This document shows, piece by piece, positions 18,328 to 26,282 of a stretch of 64,000 bases of DNA. Numbering within the stretch: the stretch's first letter is position 1; each line of letters begins with the position of its first letter. The notes under the pieces were generated by a model, which saw nothing but the letters and a program-made list of their open reading frames with translations, did not search any database and was not told the DNA's origin. The position numbers and the translations under genes were made by a program. The stretch is from Streptomyces aurantiogriseus (GTDB taxonomy: Bacteria; Actinomycetota; Actinomycetes; Streptomycetales; Streptomycetaceae), in assembly GCF_014649375.1 (NCBI RefSeq), contig NZ_BMSX01000028.1, positions 59,448-123,447 of the forward strand, read 5' to 3'.

Positions 18328-19167
18328 GTGATCCAACTGAGCATCCCCACGGATGCGGGCGTGTTCGACGCGATCGCGGCGGGTCCGCCCGAGGGCCGCC
18401 CGGTGCTGTTGCTGCACGGCTTCCCGCAGACGGGGCTGGTGTGGCAACGGCAGATCGAGGCGTTGGCGGCGTACGGCTACCGGGTGGTGGCACCCGACCA
18501 GCGTGGGTACTCCCGCGGCGCCCGCCCCCAGCGACCCGAGGACTATCGCATCGGCCTTCTCGTCGACGACGTGGTCGCGATCAGCGAGGAACTGGGCTGG
18601 GCGGCGTTCGATCTGGTCGGCCATGACTGGGGAGGCGCGGTGGCCTGGTGGACCGCGCACGCCCACCCCGGCCGCGTACGCACCCTGACGGTTGTCTCGA
18701 CCCCGCACCCCGGCGCTCTGGCCACTACCCTGCGCACCGACCAGGACCAGCGCAAACGCTCTCACTACATGCTCGACTGGCGCGAAACACCCGCGACCGA
18801 GGAGCGCATGCTCGCCGACGACGCCCAAGAGGTTCGCGGCTTCTTCGCCGGAAAGGTCCCGCAGGACAGTGCCGAGGCCTACGTACGGCACCTGTCCCAG
18901 CCGGGCGCTCTCACCGCGGCGCTGAACTGGTACCGGGCCGGCCGCCCCGACGGTGCGATCGGCGTCATCGACGTGCCCACGCTGTACGTCTGGAGCACGG
19001 GGGACAGCGCGTTCGGCCCGACAGCCGCACAGGAGACCGGGCGGTGGGTCAACGGGCCGTACCGGTTCGAGACCCTCCAGGGCGTCAGCCACTGGATCCC
19101 CGAGGAGGCGCCCGAAACGCTGAGCCGCCTGCTGCTGGAACACCTGCGAGCGCACGGCGAGTACTGA
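18328..19167 (+). CDS. Alpha/beta hydrolase, epoxide-hydrolase-like
   Basis: A 279-residue alpha/beta hydrolase. The oxyanion motif is HGFPQT, the nucleophile is Asp100 in GHDWGGAVAWW (an Asp rather than Ser, as in epoxide hydrolases and haloalkane dehalogenases), the acid is probably Asp226 in STGDSAFG and the base is His255 in QGVSHWIPEE. GTG 18328 is preferred over ATG 18313, because GGGGAGGTGG lies just before it. It is transcribed away from the thiolase cluster with an operator-like palindrome between. Confidence 0.87.
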   Translation: MIQLSIPTDAGVFDAIAAGPPEGRPVLLLHGFPQTGLVWQRQIEALAAYGYRVVAPDQRGYSRGARPQRPEDYRIGLLVDDVVAISEELGWAAFDLVGHDWGGAVAWWTAHAHPGRVRTLTVVSTPHPGALATTLRTDQDQRKRSHYMLDWRETPATEERMLADDAQEVRGFFAGKVPQDSAEAYVRHLSQPGALTAALNWYRAGRPDGAIGVIDVPTLYVWSTGDSAFGPTAAQETGRWVNGPYRFETLQGVSHWIPEEAPETLSRLLLEHLRAHGEY

Positions 19168-19213
19168 ACCGGCAGCGAATACTCCGTTCGTCGACTTCCG
19201 AAGAGGTGACCCC

Positions 19214-20032
19214 ATGAAGGCAGCGCGCGCGGCCTGGCGCCGTCTCGAGCCCGTACACGGCATGATCTACTTCGTCCCCGAGGCAAGGCGACGGTACGCA
19301 GACCTCGGCCTGAGCGGACGCGCCGGGTACTTCACGTCCCGGAGCGCCGCGTTCGGCCGAGCATCCGCCGAGCTGGTCATCTCGACCTTCTACAACTTCA
19401 ACCCCGATGTCGTACGACAGGCGGTCGACGGAGCCTGGGACGCAACGACGCCGCAGCAGGTGTTGGACGCGCGGTACGCCGCGGCGTGCGAAGCCCTGCG
19501 GCGGGCGGGAATCCACGAGTTGCCCACCTTGCACGAAGTCCTGGCGCTGACCCGCCGGGCCGCCGAGGCGGCTTGCGAACATGCGCAGGGCCGCCCGCTG
19601 TTCGCCGCTCATGCCGCACTGCCTTGGCCGGAGGAGCCGGTACTGCAGCTGTGGCATGCCCAGACACTGCTCCGGGAGTTCCGTGGAGACGGCCATGTCG
19701 CGTGCCTGCTGAGCGAGGGCGTCGGGGGCTTGGAGGCCCTGGTTCTGCACGCCGCGACCGGTGAGGTCGATGCTGAAGTTCACCATGAAGTTGGTGGTGG
19801 CCGGAATGCCCGGCGCGGCGGGTTGGGGGCGGCGCCCGTGGCGCGGGGCGGCAGGATCTGCGTCACCCAGGGTGGCGTAGGCGAGAAGGGCCAGACGGTC
19901 GGTGCGGTCCTCGATGTGCCGGCGCAGGAGTACGCCTTCCGCAGTGGAGGGCCGCGAAGGCAGGTGCCGAGCAGTGGCACTCGGCGATGCTGCCGCACGC
20001 GGGCAGCGCCTTCGTGCTGGCCAACTACATGA
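19214..20032 (+). pseudogene. SCO6745-like protein, C-terminally truncated and fused to unrelated sequence
   Basis: Residues 1-185 match a conserved actinobacterial family of unknown function: RLEPVHGMIYFVPEARRRYA, RAGYFTSRSAAFGRASAELV, TFYNFNPDVVRQAVDGAW, and ALVLHAATGEV. Family members continue for about another 100 residues after HAATGEV, but here the frame runs into unrelated Gly/Arg-rich sequence from about 19765. A GAGGTGACC ribosome-binding site precedes ATG 19214. The breakpoint borders the scrambled beta-galactosidase region. Confidence 0.68.
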
Positions 20033-20239
20033 AGATGCTCCCCCACGAGCTGACCGAGGCCGCTTCGAGCCCCTGGCGTGGATGAGCGGTACGGCCGTGC
20101 GGTACACGATCCCGGCGGGCGTGCCGGGTCCGTCCTTGTCATGGTAGGTCCGCTGTCGCGGACACGGCCATCCCGCAGGGCATGGCCACCAGTTCCAGCA
20201 GAGCGCCACCGCGATCTCGGCCACCTTGCCGTCCAACAT
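19966..20239. other. Scrambled GH42 beta-galactosidase pieces
   Basis: On the plus strand 19966-20004 encodes AEQWHSAMLPHAG, and on the minus strand 20239-20186 encodes LDGKVAEIAVALCWNWW. Both resemble adjacent segments of GH42 beta-galactosidases, just before the domain whose remains start at 20257. The second is inverted relative to the rest. The identification of these short pieces is inference. Confidence 0.4.
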
Positions 20240-20256
20240 CCAGGTGACTGTCCCCC

Positions 20257-20910
20257 TACCGCCTGGTCCTCGCCCCCAGCCTCTATCTGATCGACGACGC
20301 GGGCGCCGCGAACCTCACGTCCTTCGCCGAGTGCGGCGGCACGCTGGCGGTCGGCTTCCACAGCGGCGCGGTGGACGACAACTGCCACGTCCGGCTCGGC
20401 GGTTACCCCGGGGGCTTCCGGGAGACCCTCGGTGTGCGGACGGACGAGCTGTTCCCCCTGCTCCCCGGCGAGACCCGGCAGCTCACGGGCCAGGTCCCCC
20501 AGGACGCCACCGCCACCCTGTGGTCCGAACGCATCCGGCTCACGAGCGCCGAGGCCATCGCGTCCTACGCCGACGGACCACTGGCCGGCGTGCCGGCCGT
20601 GACGAGGAACGCCCACGGCACCGGCACCGCCTGGTACCTGGCCACCCGCCCCGATCCGGCCACGCTGGGAGTGCTGTTGGCCCGTATCCGCGACGAGGCC
20701 GGAGTCCGTCCCGTTCTCGCCACCGCACCGGACGGCATCGAGGCCGTTCGCCGCAGCGGGACCGACGCGGACTACCTGTTCCTGATCGACCACTCCGGAG
20801 CCGGCGGCGAGCTCCCGGCCCACGGCGTGGAACTCCTCACCGGCAAGTCCGTCCACGGATCGGTCACCGTGCCCGCCAGGGGCGTTGCCGTGGTGCGGGA
20901 GACGCGCTGA
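20257..20910 (+). pseudogene. GH42 beta-galactosidase, C-terminal remnant
   Basis: From 20257 the plus strand encodes YRLVLAPSLYLIDDAGAANL, the start of the trimerisation (glutamine-amidotransferase-like) domain of GH42 beta-galactosidases, followed by GGTLAVGFHSGAVDDNCHVR, LGGYPGGFRETLGVRTDE, AWYLATRPDPATLGVLLARI and an all-beta C-terminal domain (DYLFLIDHSGAGG). The catalytic TIM barrel is absent. An ATG at 20371 could allow translation of 179 residues, but no ribosome-binding site supports this. Confidence 0.75.
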
Positions 20911-21404
20911 ATGTGGTCGCCCCGGGCGGTACAAGACCGGGGCCGCCGCTGGCACGGCACCGGAACCGCCCAGGTCCGCGCTCTGACTTGGGCGGTGGCC
21001 AAGGGCGTCGCGGTCAGAGTATGTGCCGCAAACAAGTAGTCCTTGGGCGACGGCGCCAAGGGGCCGCGCGTTCATGACAAGACCGCCGTCCAGCCGGCCC
21101 TCAGGATCGTCTTCCGCTCCGATTTCGCCCAACCGGCGGCGGTGAGAGCAGGCCTGCCACTGCCGAGCGGTGGGTGTGGACACCCGGCACGCGGCCCGAC
21201 AGCCGGTCCGCGACCGAGATCAGGCGACCGTCGGCGCGGTAGGAGTAGGCGCGGCCTGGTACGGGTTTCAGGAAGCAGACGTGGAGGCCACGCTTACACT
21301 CCGGCCCTGAACTATGTTGTCCCACCACATGTGCGCCTGACCTGGGGATTCCTACGGTGTTCCGACACCTACCCGTCCCCACCGCACACGAGGAAGTGGC
21401 GCAC
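20911..21404. other. Intergenic stretch before the MHS transporter
   Basis: About 490 bp with no recognisable gene. Near its end GTCCCACCACAT (21319-21330) resembles a sequence in front of the 3-hydroxybutyrate dehydrogenase gene (25721-25732); otherwise I see nothing. Confidence 0.5.
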
Positions 21405-22799
21405 ATGGCCTCCGCAGCATCCGCTCCCCCGACGCCGGCAACTCCCGCCAGCCTCAAGCGCATCGTCACCGCCAGCCTCATCGGCACCACCATCGAGTGG
21501 TACGACTTCTTCCTCTACGGCTCCGCCGCCGCCCTCATCTTCAACAAGCTGTTCTTTCCGGATTCCGACCCGCTCGTCGGCACGCTGCTGTCCTTTCTGA
21601 CGTACGCCGTCGGGTTCGCCGCGCGGCCGCTCGGGGCGTTGGTCTTCGGGCACTACGGGGACCGGCTCGGGCGCAAGAAGCTGCTGGTGCTGAGTCTGCT
21701 GCTGATGGGTGGGGCGACCTTCGCGATCGGGTTGCTGCCCACGCACGCGACCATCGGGACCGCCGCGCCGGTGCTGTTGACGCTGCTGCGTCTGGTGCAG
21801 GGTTTCGCGCTCGGTGGTGAGTGGGGCGGGGCCGTGCTGCTGGTGTCCGAGCACGGGGATGCCCGGCGGCGTGGGTTCTGGGCCTCGTGGCCGCAGACCG
21901 GGGCGCCGGCGGGGCAGTTGCTCGCGACCGGTGTGCTGTCGCTGCTCACCGCCGTGCTGTCGGACGCCGCTTTCGGCAGCTGGGGCTGGCGGATCCCGTT
22001 CCTGCTCTCCGGTGTGCTGGTGATCGTCGGTTTGTGGATTCGTCTGTCTGTCGATGAATCACCCGTGTTCCGGCAGGCGTTGGCACAGGCCGCGGCCCGC
22101 AGGGCGACGCAGGCGGCCGACGCCGAGAAGCTGCCGCTCGTGGCCGTGCTGCGCCACCACTGGCGGGACGTGCTGGTCGCGATGGGGGCGCGCATGGCGG
22201 AGAACATCTCCTACTACGTCATCACCGCGTTCATCCTCGTGTACGCGACGACCTCGGCCGGTGTCTCCAAGCAGACCGCCCTCAACGCCGTCCTCATCGC
22301 CTCGGCCGTGCACTTCGCGGTGATCCCGGCCTGGGGCGCGCTGTCCGACCGGATCGGACGGCGTCCCGTGTACCTGTTGGGCGCGGTGGGCGTCGGCCTG
22401 TGGATGTTCCCCTTCTTCTCGCTCGTCGACACGGGCGGCTTCGGCAGCCTGGTCCTCGCCGTGACCGTCGGCCTGGTGCTGCACGGGGCGATGTACGCGC
22501 CCCAGGCGGCCTTCTTCTCCGAGATGTTCGCGACCCGGATGCGCTACTCCGGGGCCTCCATCGGCGCTCAGTTCGCCTCGGTCGCAGCGGGCGCACCGGC
22601 GCCGCTCATCGCCACCGCGCTGCTGGCCGACTACGACAGTTCCACCCCGATCGCCCTGTACGTGATCGCCGCGGCCCTGCTGACGGTCGTCGCCGTGGGC
22701 GTGGCCAAGGAGACCCGCCACCGCGACCTGGCCGGGATCGACGCCACGGCCGACGCGGAGCCCACGAAGGCCGCGGCTGCGGACGCGCGCGTCGTCTGA
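21405..22799 (+). CDS. MFS transporter, metabolite:H+ symporter (MHS) family
   Basis: A 464-residue transporter with 12 predicted helices. MHS-family hallmarks are IGTTIEWYDFFLYGSAA at the first helix, FGHYGDRLGRKKLL after helix 2, ALGGEWGGAVLLVSEH in helix 5, and LSDRIGRRPVYLLG in the second half. Members import shikimate, citrate, alpha-ketoglutarate or other organic acids with protons. ATG 21405 has GAGGAAG nine bases before it; the frame opens earlier at 21357. The nearby PucR regulator and 3-hydroxybutyrate dehydrogenase suggest 3-hydroxybutyrate or a related acid as substrate (inference). Confidence 0.9.
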   Translation: MASAASAPPTPATPASLKRIVTASLIGTTIEWYDFFLYGSAAALIFNKLFFPDSDPLVGTLLSFLTYAVGFAARPLGALVFGHYGDRLGRKKLLVLSLLLMGGATFAIGLLPTHATIGTAAPVLLTLLRLVQGFALGGEWGGAVLLVSEHGDARRRGFWASWPQTGAPAGQLLATGVLSLLTAVLSDAAFGSWGWRIPFLLSGVLVIVGLWIRLSVDESPVFRQALAQAAARRATQAADAEKLPLVAVLRHHWRDVLVAMGARMAENISYYVITAFILVYATTSAGVSKQTALNAVLIASAVHFAVIPAWGALSDRIGRRPVYLLGAVGVGLWMFPFFSLVDTGGFGSLVLAVTVGLVLHGAMYAPQAAFFSEMFATRMRYSGASIGAQFASVAAGAPAPLIATALLADYDSSTPIALYVIAAALLTVVAVGVAKETRHRDLAGIDATADAEPTKAAAADARVV

Positions 22800-22821
22800 T
22801 CCGCTCCTGCCGGAGCGCGTC

Positions 22822-22856
22822 GACCCCGCGTACGCCCTCCCGGCGTACGCGGGGTC
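22822..22856. terminator. Bidirectional stem-loop terminator
   Basis: GACCCCGCGTACGCC (22822-22836) and GGCGTACGCGGGGTC (22842-22856) form a perfect 15-bp stem with a CTCCC loop, between the convergent MHS transporter and PucR genes. The right arm reaches the first base of the PucR stop codon. Confidence 0.8.
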
Positions 22857-24810
22857 AGTGCGCCAGGGGCGCCGACAACTTGTGCAGTCTCAGGGCCAGT
22901 TGGATTTCGAGGGCACGAGCGGGGCTGTGCCAGTCCTCGCCCAGGAGGCGGCCGACGCGCTCGAGGCGCTGGGCCACCGTGTTGACGTGGACGTGGAGTT
23001 CGTCCTTGGTGCGGGCCGGGCTCATACCGCAGGCGAAGTACGCGTCGAGGGTGCGTACCAGATCGGTGCCGCGCCGTTCGTCGTAGGCGACGACCTGACC
23101 GATGGTGCGGTCCACGAACCCCGCGACGTCCCGGTCGCCGGCGAGCAGCAGTCCCAGGAAGCCGAAGTCCTCGGCGGCGGCTCCGTCGCCGGAGCGGCCC
23201 AGCAGTCTGAGGGCGTCCAGGCAGCGGCGGCCCTCCTCGTATCCGGCGACGACCGCGTCCGGTCGGGCGGTGAGGTCGCGGACCGGTGCGGAGGCGCCGA
23301 CGGTGACCGCCTCGTGGACGGCGGTGCCGAGGTGGCGGGCGGTGCGGCGGGCCAGCTCGGTCGCGGTGTCGCCGGGTGCGAGGGGCAGCAGCAGGACGGT
23401 GCCGCCGTCGCGGGCGGCGGCCAGGCCGTGCCGGGTGGCGGCGAGGTGGGAGGCGGCGGACCACAGGCGCCGGCGGGCCGCCGCTTCCTGGTCGGCGTCG
23501 GCAGCGGCGGCGTCCAGGCGCGCGGCGAGGACGACATGGGTGGCGTCGAGGTCGGCGTGCAGCCGGGAGGCGCGCTCGCGCAGCAGGCGCGGGTCGCGGT
23601 CACGGGCGTCGAGGAGGTCGTCCAACAGCTCGCCGCGGACGCGCTGTTCGGCCTCGGCGGCGGAGCGCCGGGCGAGGAGCAGCAGCGAGGTGACCATCGC
23701 GGCGCGTTCCAGGGTGCGTTGGTCGACGGGGTCGAGGCCGGGGTGGCCGCGCAGGACGAGTGCACCGAGCAGTTCACCGCCGGCGGCGACGGCGGCGATC
23801 CACTCGTCCTCGTGCTGTACGGCGTGTCCTTCGGCGCGGGAGGCCTCCAGGGCGCTGCCGGGTGCGGCCTCGGTGAACTCCACGGTGCCGTCGAGGACTT
23901 GGGACACGGCGGCGGCCACGTCCTGCACCCCGCCGCCACGCAGGACCAGCTCGGCGAGCCGGTCGTGGACGTCGGAGGCCCGTTCGATGACCGCGCTGCG
24001 GTCCCGGATGATCTCGTTGGCGCGTTCCAGGCCGGCCAGGGCCGAGCGGGTCTCGGTGAGCAGGTTGGCGGTGTCGATGGCGGCCGCGGCCAGCGCGGCG
24101 AAGGAGCCGAGCAGCGCGATCTGCTCCCGCTCGAAGACCCGCGCGCGGCGGTCGGCGGCGAACAGCACCCCGATGACGTTCGCCCCCAGCGTCAGGGGCA
24201 CCCCGAGGATTGCCACCAGGCCCTCGTCGCGCACGCCCGCGTCGATGGCCGCCGTGTGCCGGAAGCGGTCGTCGCGGAAGTAGTCGTCGGTGACGTACGG
24301 GCGGGCCGTCTGCGCGACCAGGCCGCCGAGCCCCTCCCCCATCCCGAGGCGCAGTTGCTGGAAGCGGGCGGCGACCGAGCCCTCGGTGACCCGCATGTAG
24401 GTGTCGCCCCTGACCGGGTCGTTGAGGCTGAGGTAGGCGACGTCCGTGGAGAGCAGCGAGCGGGCCCGCTGCACGATCGCCTGCAGGACGGCGTCCACGT
24501 CGCGCAGGCCCGCCAGGTCGTGGGCGGTCTCGAACAGCGCCGACAGCTCGGCCTCCCGCCGACGGCGGCCCTCCAGCTCCGCGCGCACCCTGAGCGCGAG
24601 CAGCTTGGCGTGTTCGAGCGCCGCGATCCGCTCGGCGGGCCGTCCCTCGGCGCGCGCGAGCAGCACCGGCCGCTCGTACGCCTCGGCCGCGGCGCCACGG
24701 GCGAGCAGGTCGAGGAACGGCGCCTCGGCGCTCTCCGGAGCGCCCGCGGGCGTCTCGACATCGCTGACGGAGCGCTCGATCGGCTCCACGTGATCGCGGG
24801 ACATGCTCAC
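22855..24810 (-). CDS. GAF-PucR transcriptional regulator
   Basis: A 651-residue regulator. The region around residues 95-250 is a GAF domain (LRDVDAVLQAIVQRARSLLS, GMGEGLGGLVAQTARPYVTD, GVPLTLGANVIGVLFAADR), followed by a coiled linker and a PucR output region with a degenerate GGDEF-like part. It ends with HTH_30: RTLDAYFACGMSPARTKDEL, HVHVNTVAQRLERVGRLLG. The start is probably GTG 24810 (GAGGAATCCT upstream); ATG 24804 is close behind. In streptomycetes such regulators sit with 3-hydroxybutyrate dehydrogenase and its transporter, as here, and probably activate them. Confidence 0.88.
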   Translation of the reverse strand: MSMSRDHVEPIERSVSDVETPAGAPESAEAPFLDLLARGAAAEAYERPVLLARAEGRPAERIAALEHAKLLALRVRAELEGRRRREAELSALFETAHDLAGLRDVDAVLQAIVQRARSLLSTDVAYLSLNDPVRGDTYMRVTEGSVAARFQQLRLGMGEGLGGLVAQTARPYVTDDYFRDDRFRHTAAIDAGVRDEGLVAILGVPLTLGANVIGVLFAADRRARVFEREQIALLGSFAALAAAAIDTANLLTETRSALAGLERANEIIRDRSAVIERASDVHDRLAELVLRGGGVQDVAAAVSQVLDGTVEFTEAAPGSALEASRAEGHAVQHEDEWIAAVAAGGELLGALVLRGHPGLDPVDQRTLERAAMVTSLLLLARRSAAEAEQRVRGELLDDLLDARDRDPRLLRERASRLHADLDATHVVLAARLDAAAADADQEAAARRRLWSAASHLAATRHGLAAARDGGTVLLLPLAPGDTATELARRTARHLGTAVHEAVTVGASAPVRDLTARPDAVVAGYEEGRRCLDALRLLGRSGDGAAAEDFGFLGLLLAGDRDVAGFVDRTIGQVVAYDERRGTDLVRTLDAYFACGMSPARTKDELHVHVNTVAQRLERVGRLLGEDWHSPARALEIQLALRLHKLSAPLAH

Positions 24811-24880
24811 AGGATTCCTCATGCCCGGGCCGGCCCGTCAGGCCTGTGGAAAACTCCGGATCCGCCGGCCGCCGGGCCGC

Positions 24881-25681
24881 TCAGTGCGCCGTCCAGCCGC
24901 CGTCGAGGACGAGCGAGGTGCCGGTGACGAAGGACGCCTGCGGGCCGCACAGGTACGCGACGGCTTCGGCGACCTCCTCCGGTTCGATGAGCCGCTTGAC
25001 GGCGCTGTCCCGCAGGAGCACCTCGGCCAGCACACGCTCCTCGGGCAGGCCGTGCGCCCGTGCCTGGTCGGTGAGCTGTTTCTCCACCAAGGGGGTGCGC
25101 ACGTAGGCGGGGTTCACGCAGTTCGACGTGACGCCGTGGGACGCGCCTTCGAGGGCGGCGGTCTTGGACAGGCCCTCCAGGCCGTGCTTGGCGGCCACGT
25201 ACGCCGACTTGTAGGGCGAGGCGCGCAGGCCGTGGACCGAGGAGACGTTGACGATACGGCCCCACCCCTGCCCGTACATGTGCGGCAGGGCGCCTCGGAT
25301 GAGCCGGAACGGCGCCTCCAGCATCACGGTGAGCACCGTGTGGAAGACGTCGGGCGGGAACTCCTCCAGGGGCCGTACGAGTTGCAGTCCGGCGTTGTTG
25401 ACGAGGACGTCGGTTCCGGCGGCGGCGAGTTCGGCGGCGTCCAGGTCCGTGAGGTCCAGGACGTGCGGCTCGACGGCACCCGGCAGGCCGGCGGCGCTCT
25501 CGGCGAGCGCCTCCAGGCCCGTGGCGTCCCGGTCGACCGCCCGGACCTTGGCCCCGGCGACCGCCAGCCGCAGCGCGCAGGCGCGGCCGATGCCGCCGGC
25601 GGCGCCGGTGACGAGGGCGGTGCGACCGCCGAGGTCGAGCGAGGGGGCGTGGGGACCAGGGGCGGCGGGGGGCGTGGTCAT
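24881..25681 (-). CDS. 3-hydroxybutyrate dehydrogenase (SDR family)
   Basis: A 266-residue SDR. The NAD site is TGAAGGIGRACALRLA, the NNAG motif is LVNNAGLQLV, the catalytic Ser is in IVNVSSVHGL and the Tyr/Lys pair in YVAAKHGLEGLSK. NCVNPAYVRTPLVEKQLTDQ, followed by a flexible lid and KRLIEPEEVAEAVAYLCG, is typical of D-3-hydroxybutyrate dehydrogenase. It oxidises 3-hydroxybutyrate to acetoacetate with NAD. The start codon lies six bases after TAGGGT, suggesting a leaderless message. It follows its probable regulator gene on the same strand. Confidence 0.87.
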   Translation of the reverse strand: MTTPPAAPGPHAPSLDLGGRTALVTGAAGGIGRACALRLAVAGAKVRAVDRDATGLEALAESAAGLPGAVEPHVLDLTDLDAAELAAAGTDVLVNNAGLQLVRPLEEFPPDVFHTVLTVMLEAPFRLIRGALPHMYGQGWGRIVNVSSVHGLRASPYKSAYVAAKHGLEGLSKTAALEGASHGVTSNCVNPAYVRTPLVEKQLTDQARAHGLPEERVLAEVLLRDSAVKRLIEPEEVAEAVAYLCGPQASFVTGTSLVLDGGWTAH

Positions 25682-25687
25682 GTTCCG

Positions 25688-25693
25688 ACCCTA
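25688..25693 (-). promoter_or_regulatory. -10 box of a predicted leaderless promoter
   Basis: TAGGGT followed by CGGAAC and then the ATG of the 3-hydroxybutyrate dehydrogenase gene. With transcription starting 6-7 nt after the -10 box, the mRNA would begin at the start codon. No Shine-Dalgarno sequence is present. Confidence 0.55.
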
Positions 25694-25735
25694 GGCAGCG
25701 TCCAATCCCCGCCCCATATGGTCCCACCCCATACT

Positions 25736-26215
25736 TCAGCCGGTACTCGTGGTGTCGAACCATGTGGGCTGGTCCGACAGTGCCTGCTTGATCCGGAAGA
25801 GCGCGAACTCGTTCAGCTCCGGCAGGGCGTCGACCTCGAACCACCCCACGTCCAGCGACTCGTCGTCGTTGACGCGCGCCTCACCGCCCACGGCCCGGCA
25901 GCGGAAGGTGACATCCATGTACTGGCAGACGTCACCGTTGCCGTACGTGACCGGGTCCAATGCCTGGACGAGGACGACCCGCTCGACCACGCAGCGGACC
26001 GCGGTCTCCTCGTAGACCTCCCGCACGGCACAGACCGCCGGCTGCTCCCCCGGGTCGGGGATGCCTCCGATCACCGCCCACTTGCGGGTGTCGGTGCGGC
26101 GGCCCAGCAGCAGGCGGCCGTCGTCGTCGAACACGACGGCGGTGACACCGGGCAGCCACAGGAGTTGGTTGCCGGCAGATGCCCGGAGCGTACGGATGAA
26201 GTCAGGAGTAGCCAT
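25736..26215 (-). CDS. Nudix hydrolase
   Basis: A 159-residue protein with a Nudix fold. The Nudix box runs from GGIPDPGEQPAVCAV into REVYEETAV and has the needed GX5EX7REUXEEXGU spacing. The N-terminal LPGVTAVVFDDDGRLLLGRR strand pair and the YMDVTFRCRAVGGEARVNDD segment fit nucleoside-diphosphate-linked substrate hydrolases; the exact substrate is unknown. Its start follows TAGGGT plus six bases, again without a ribosome-binding site. Confidence 0.9.
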   Translation of the reverse strand: MATPDFIRTLRASAGNQLLWLPGVTAVVFDDDGRLLLGRRTDTRKWAVIGGIPDPGEQPAVCAVREVYEETAVRCVVERVVLVQALDPVTYGNGDVCQYMDVTFRCRAVGGEARVNDDESLDVGWFEVDALPELNEFALFRIKQALSDQPTWFDTTSTG

Positions 26216-26221
26216 GGACCG

Positions 26222-26227
26222 ACCCTA
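26222..26227 (-). promoter_or_regulatory. -10 box of a predicted leaderless promoter (Nudix gene)
   Basis: TAGGGT, then CGGTCC, then ATG. The arrangement TAGGGTCGG-N2-C-ATG is nearly identical to that of the neighbouring 3-hydroxybutyrate dehydrogenase gene. Confidence 0.55.
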
Positions 26228-26282
26228 ACGGGCCGGTCCTGTGACGCCGGGCGAGTTCAGGGGGCGGCCGACGGGCGTACCG

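Noticed and set aside
19780..21183. Minus-strand open frame over the GH42 remnant region
   Set aside because: The longest recognisable protein here, the GH42 C-terminal domain, is on the plus strand; most of the minus frame is a shadow, with only the short WNWW piece possibly real.
22858..24927. 689-codon plus-strand frame opposite the GAF-PucR gene
   Set aside because: It is the antisense shadow of a clear regulator, with Gly/Arg/Ala-rich sequence and no family match.
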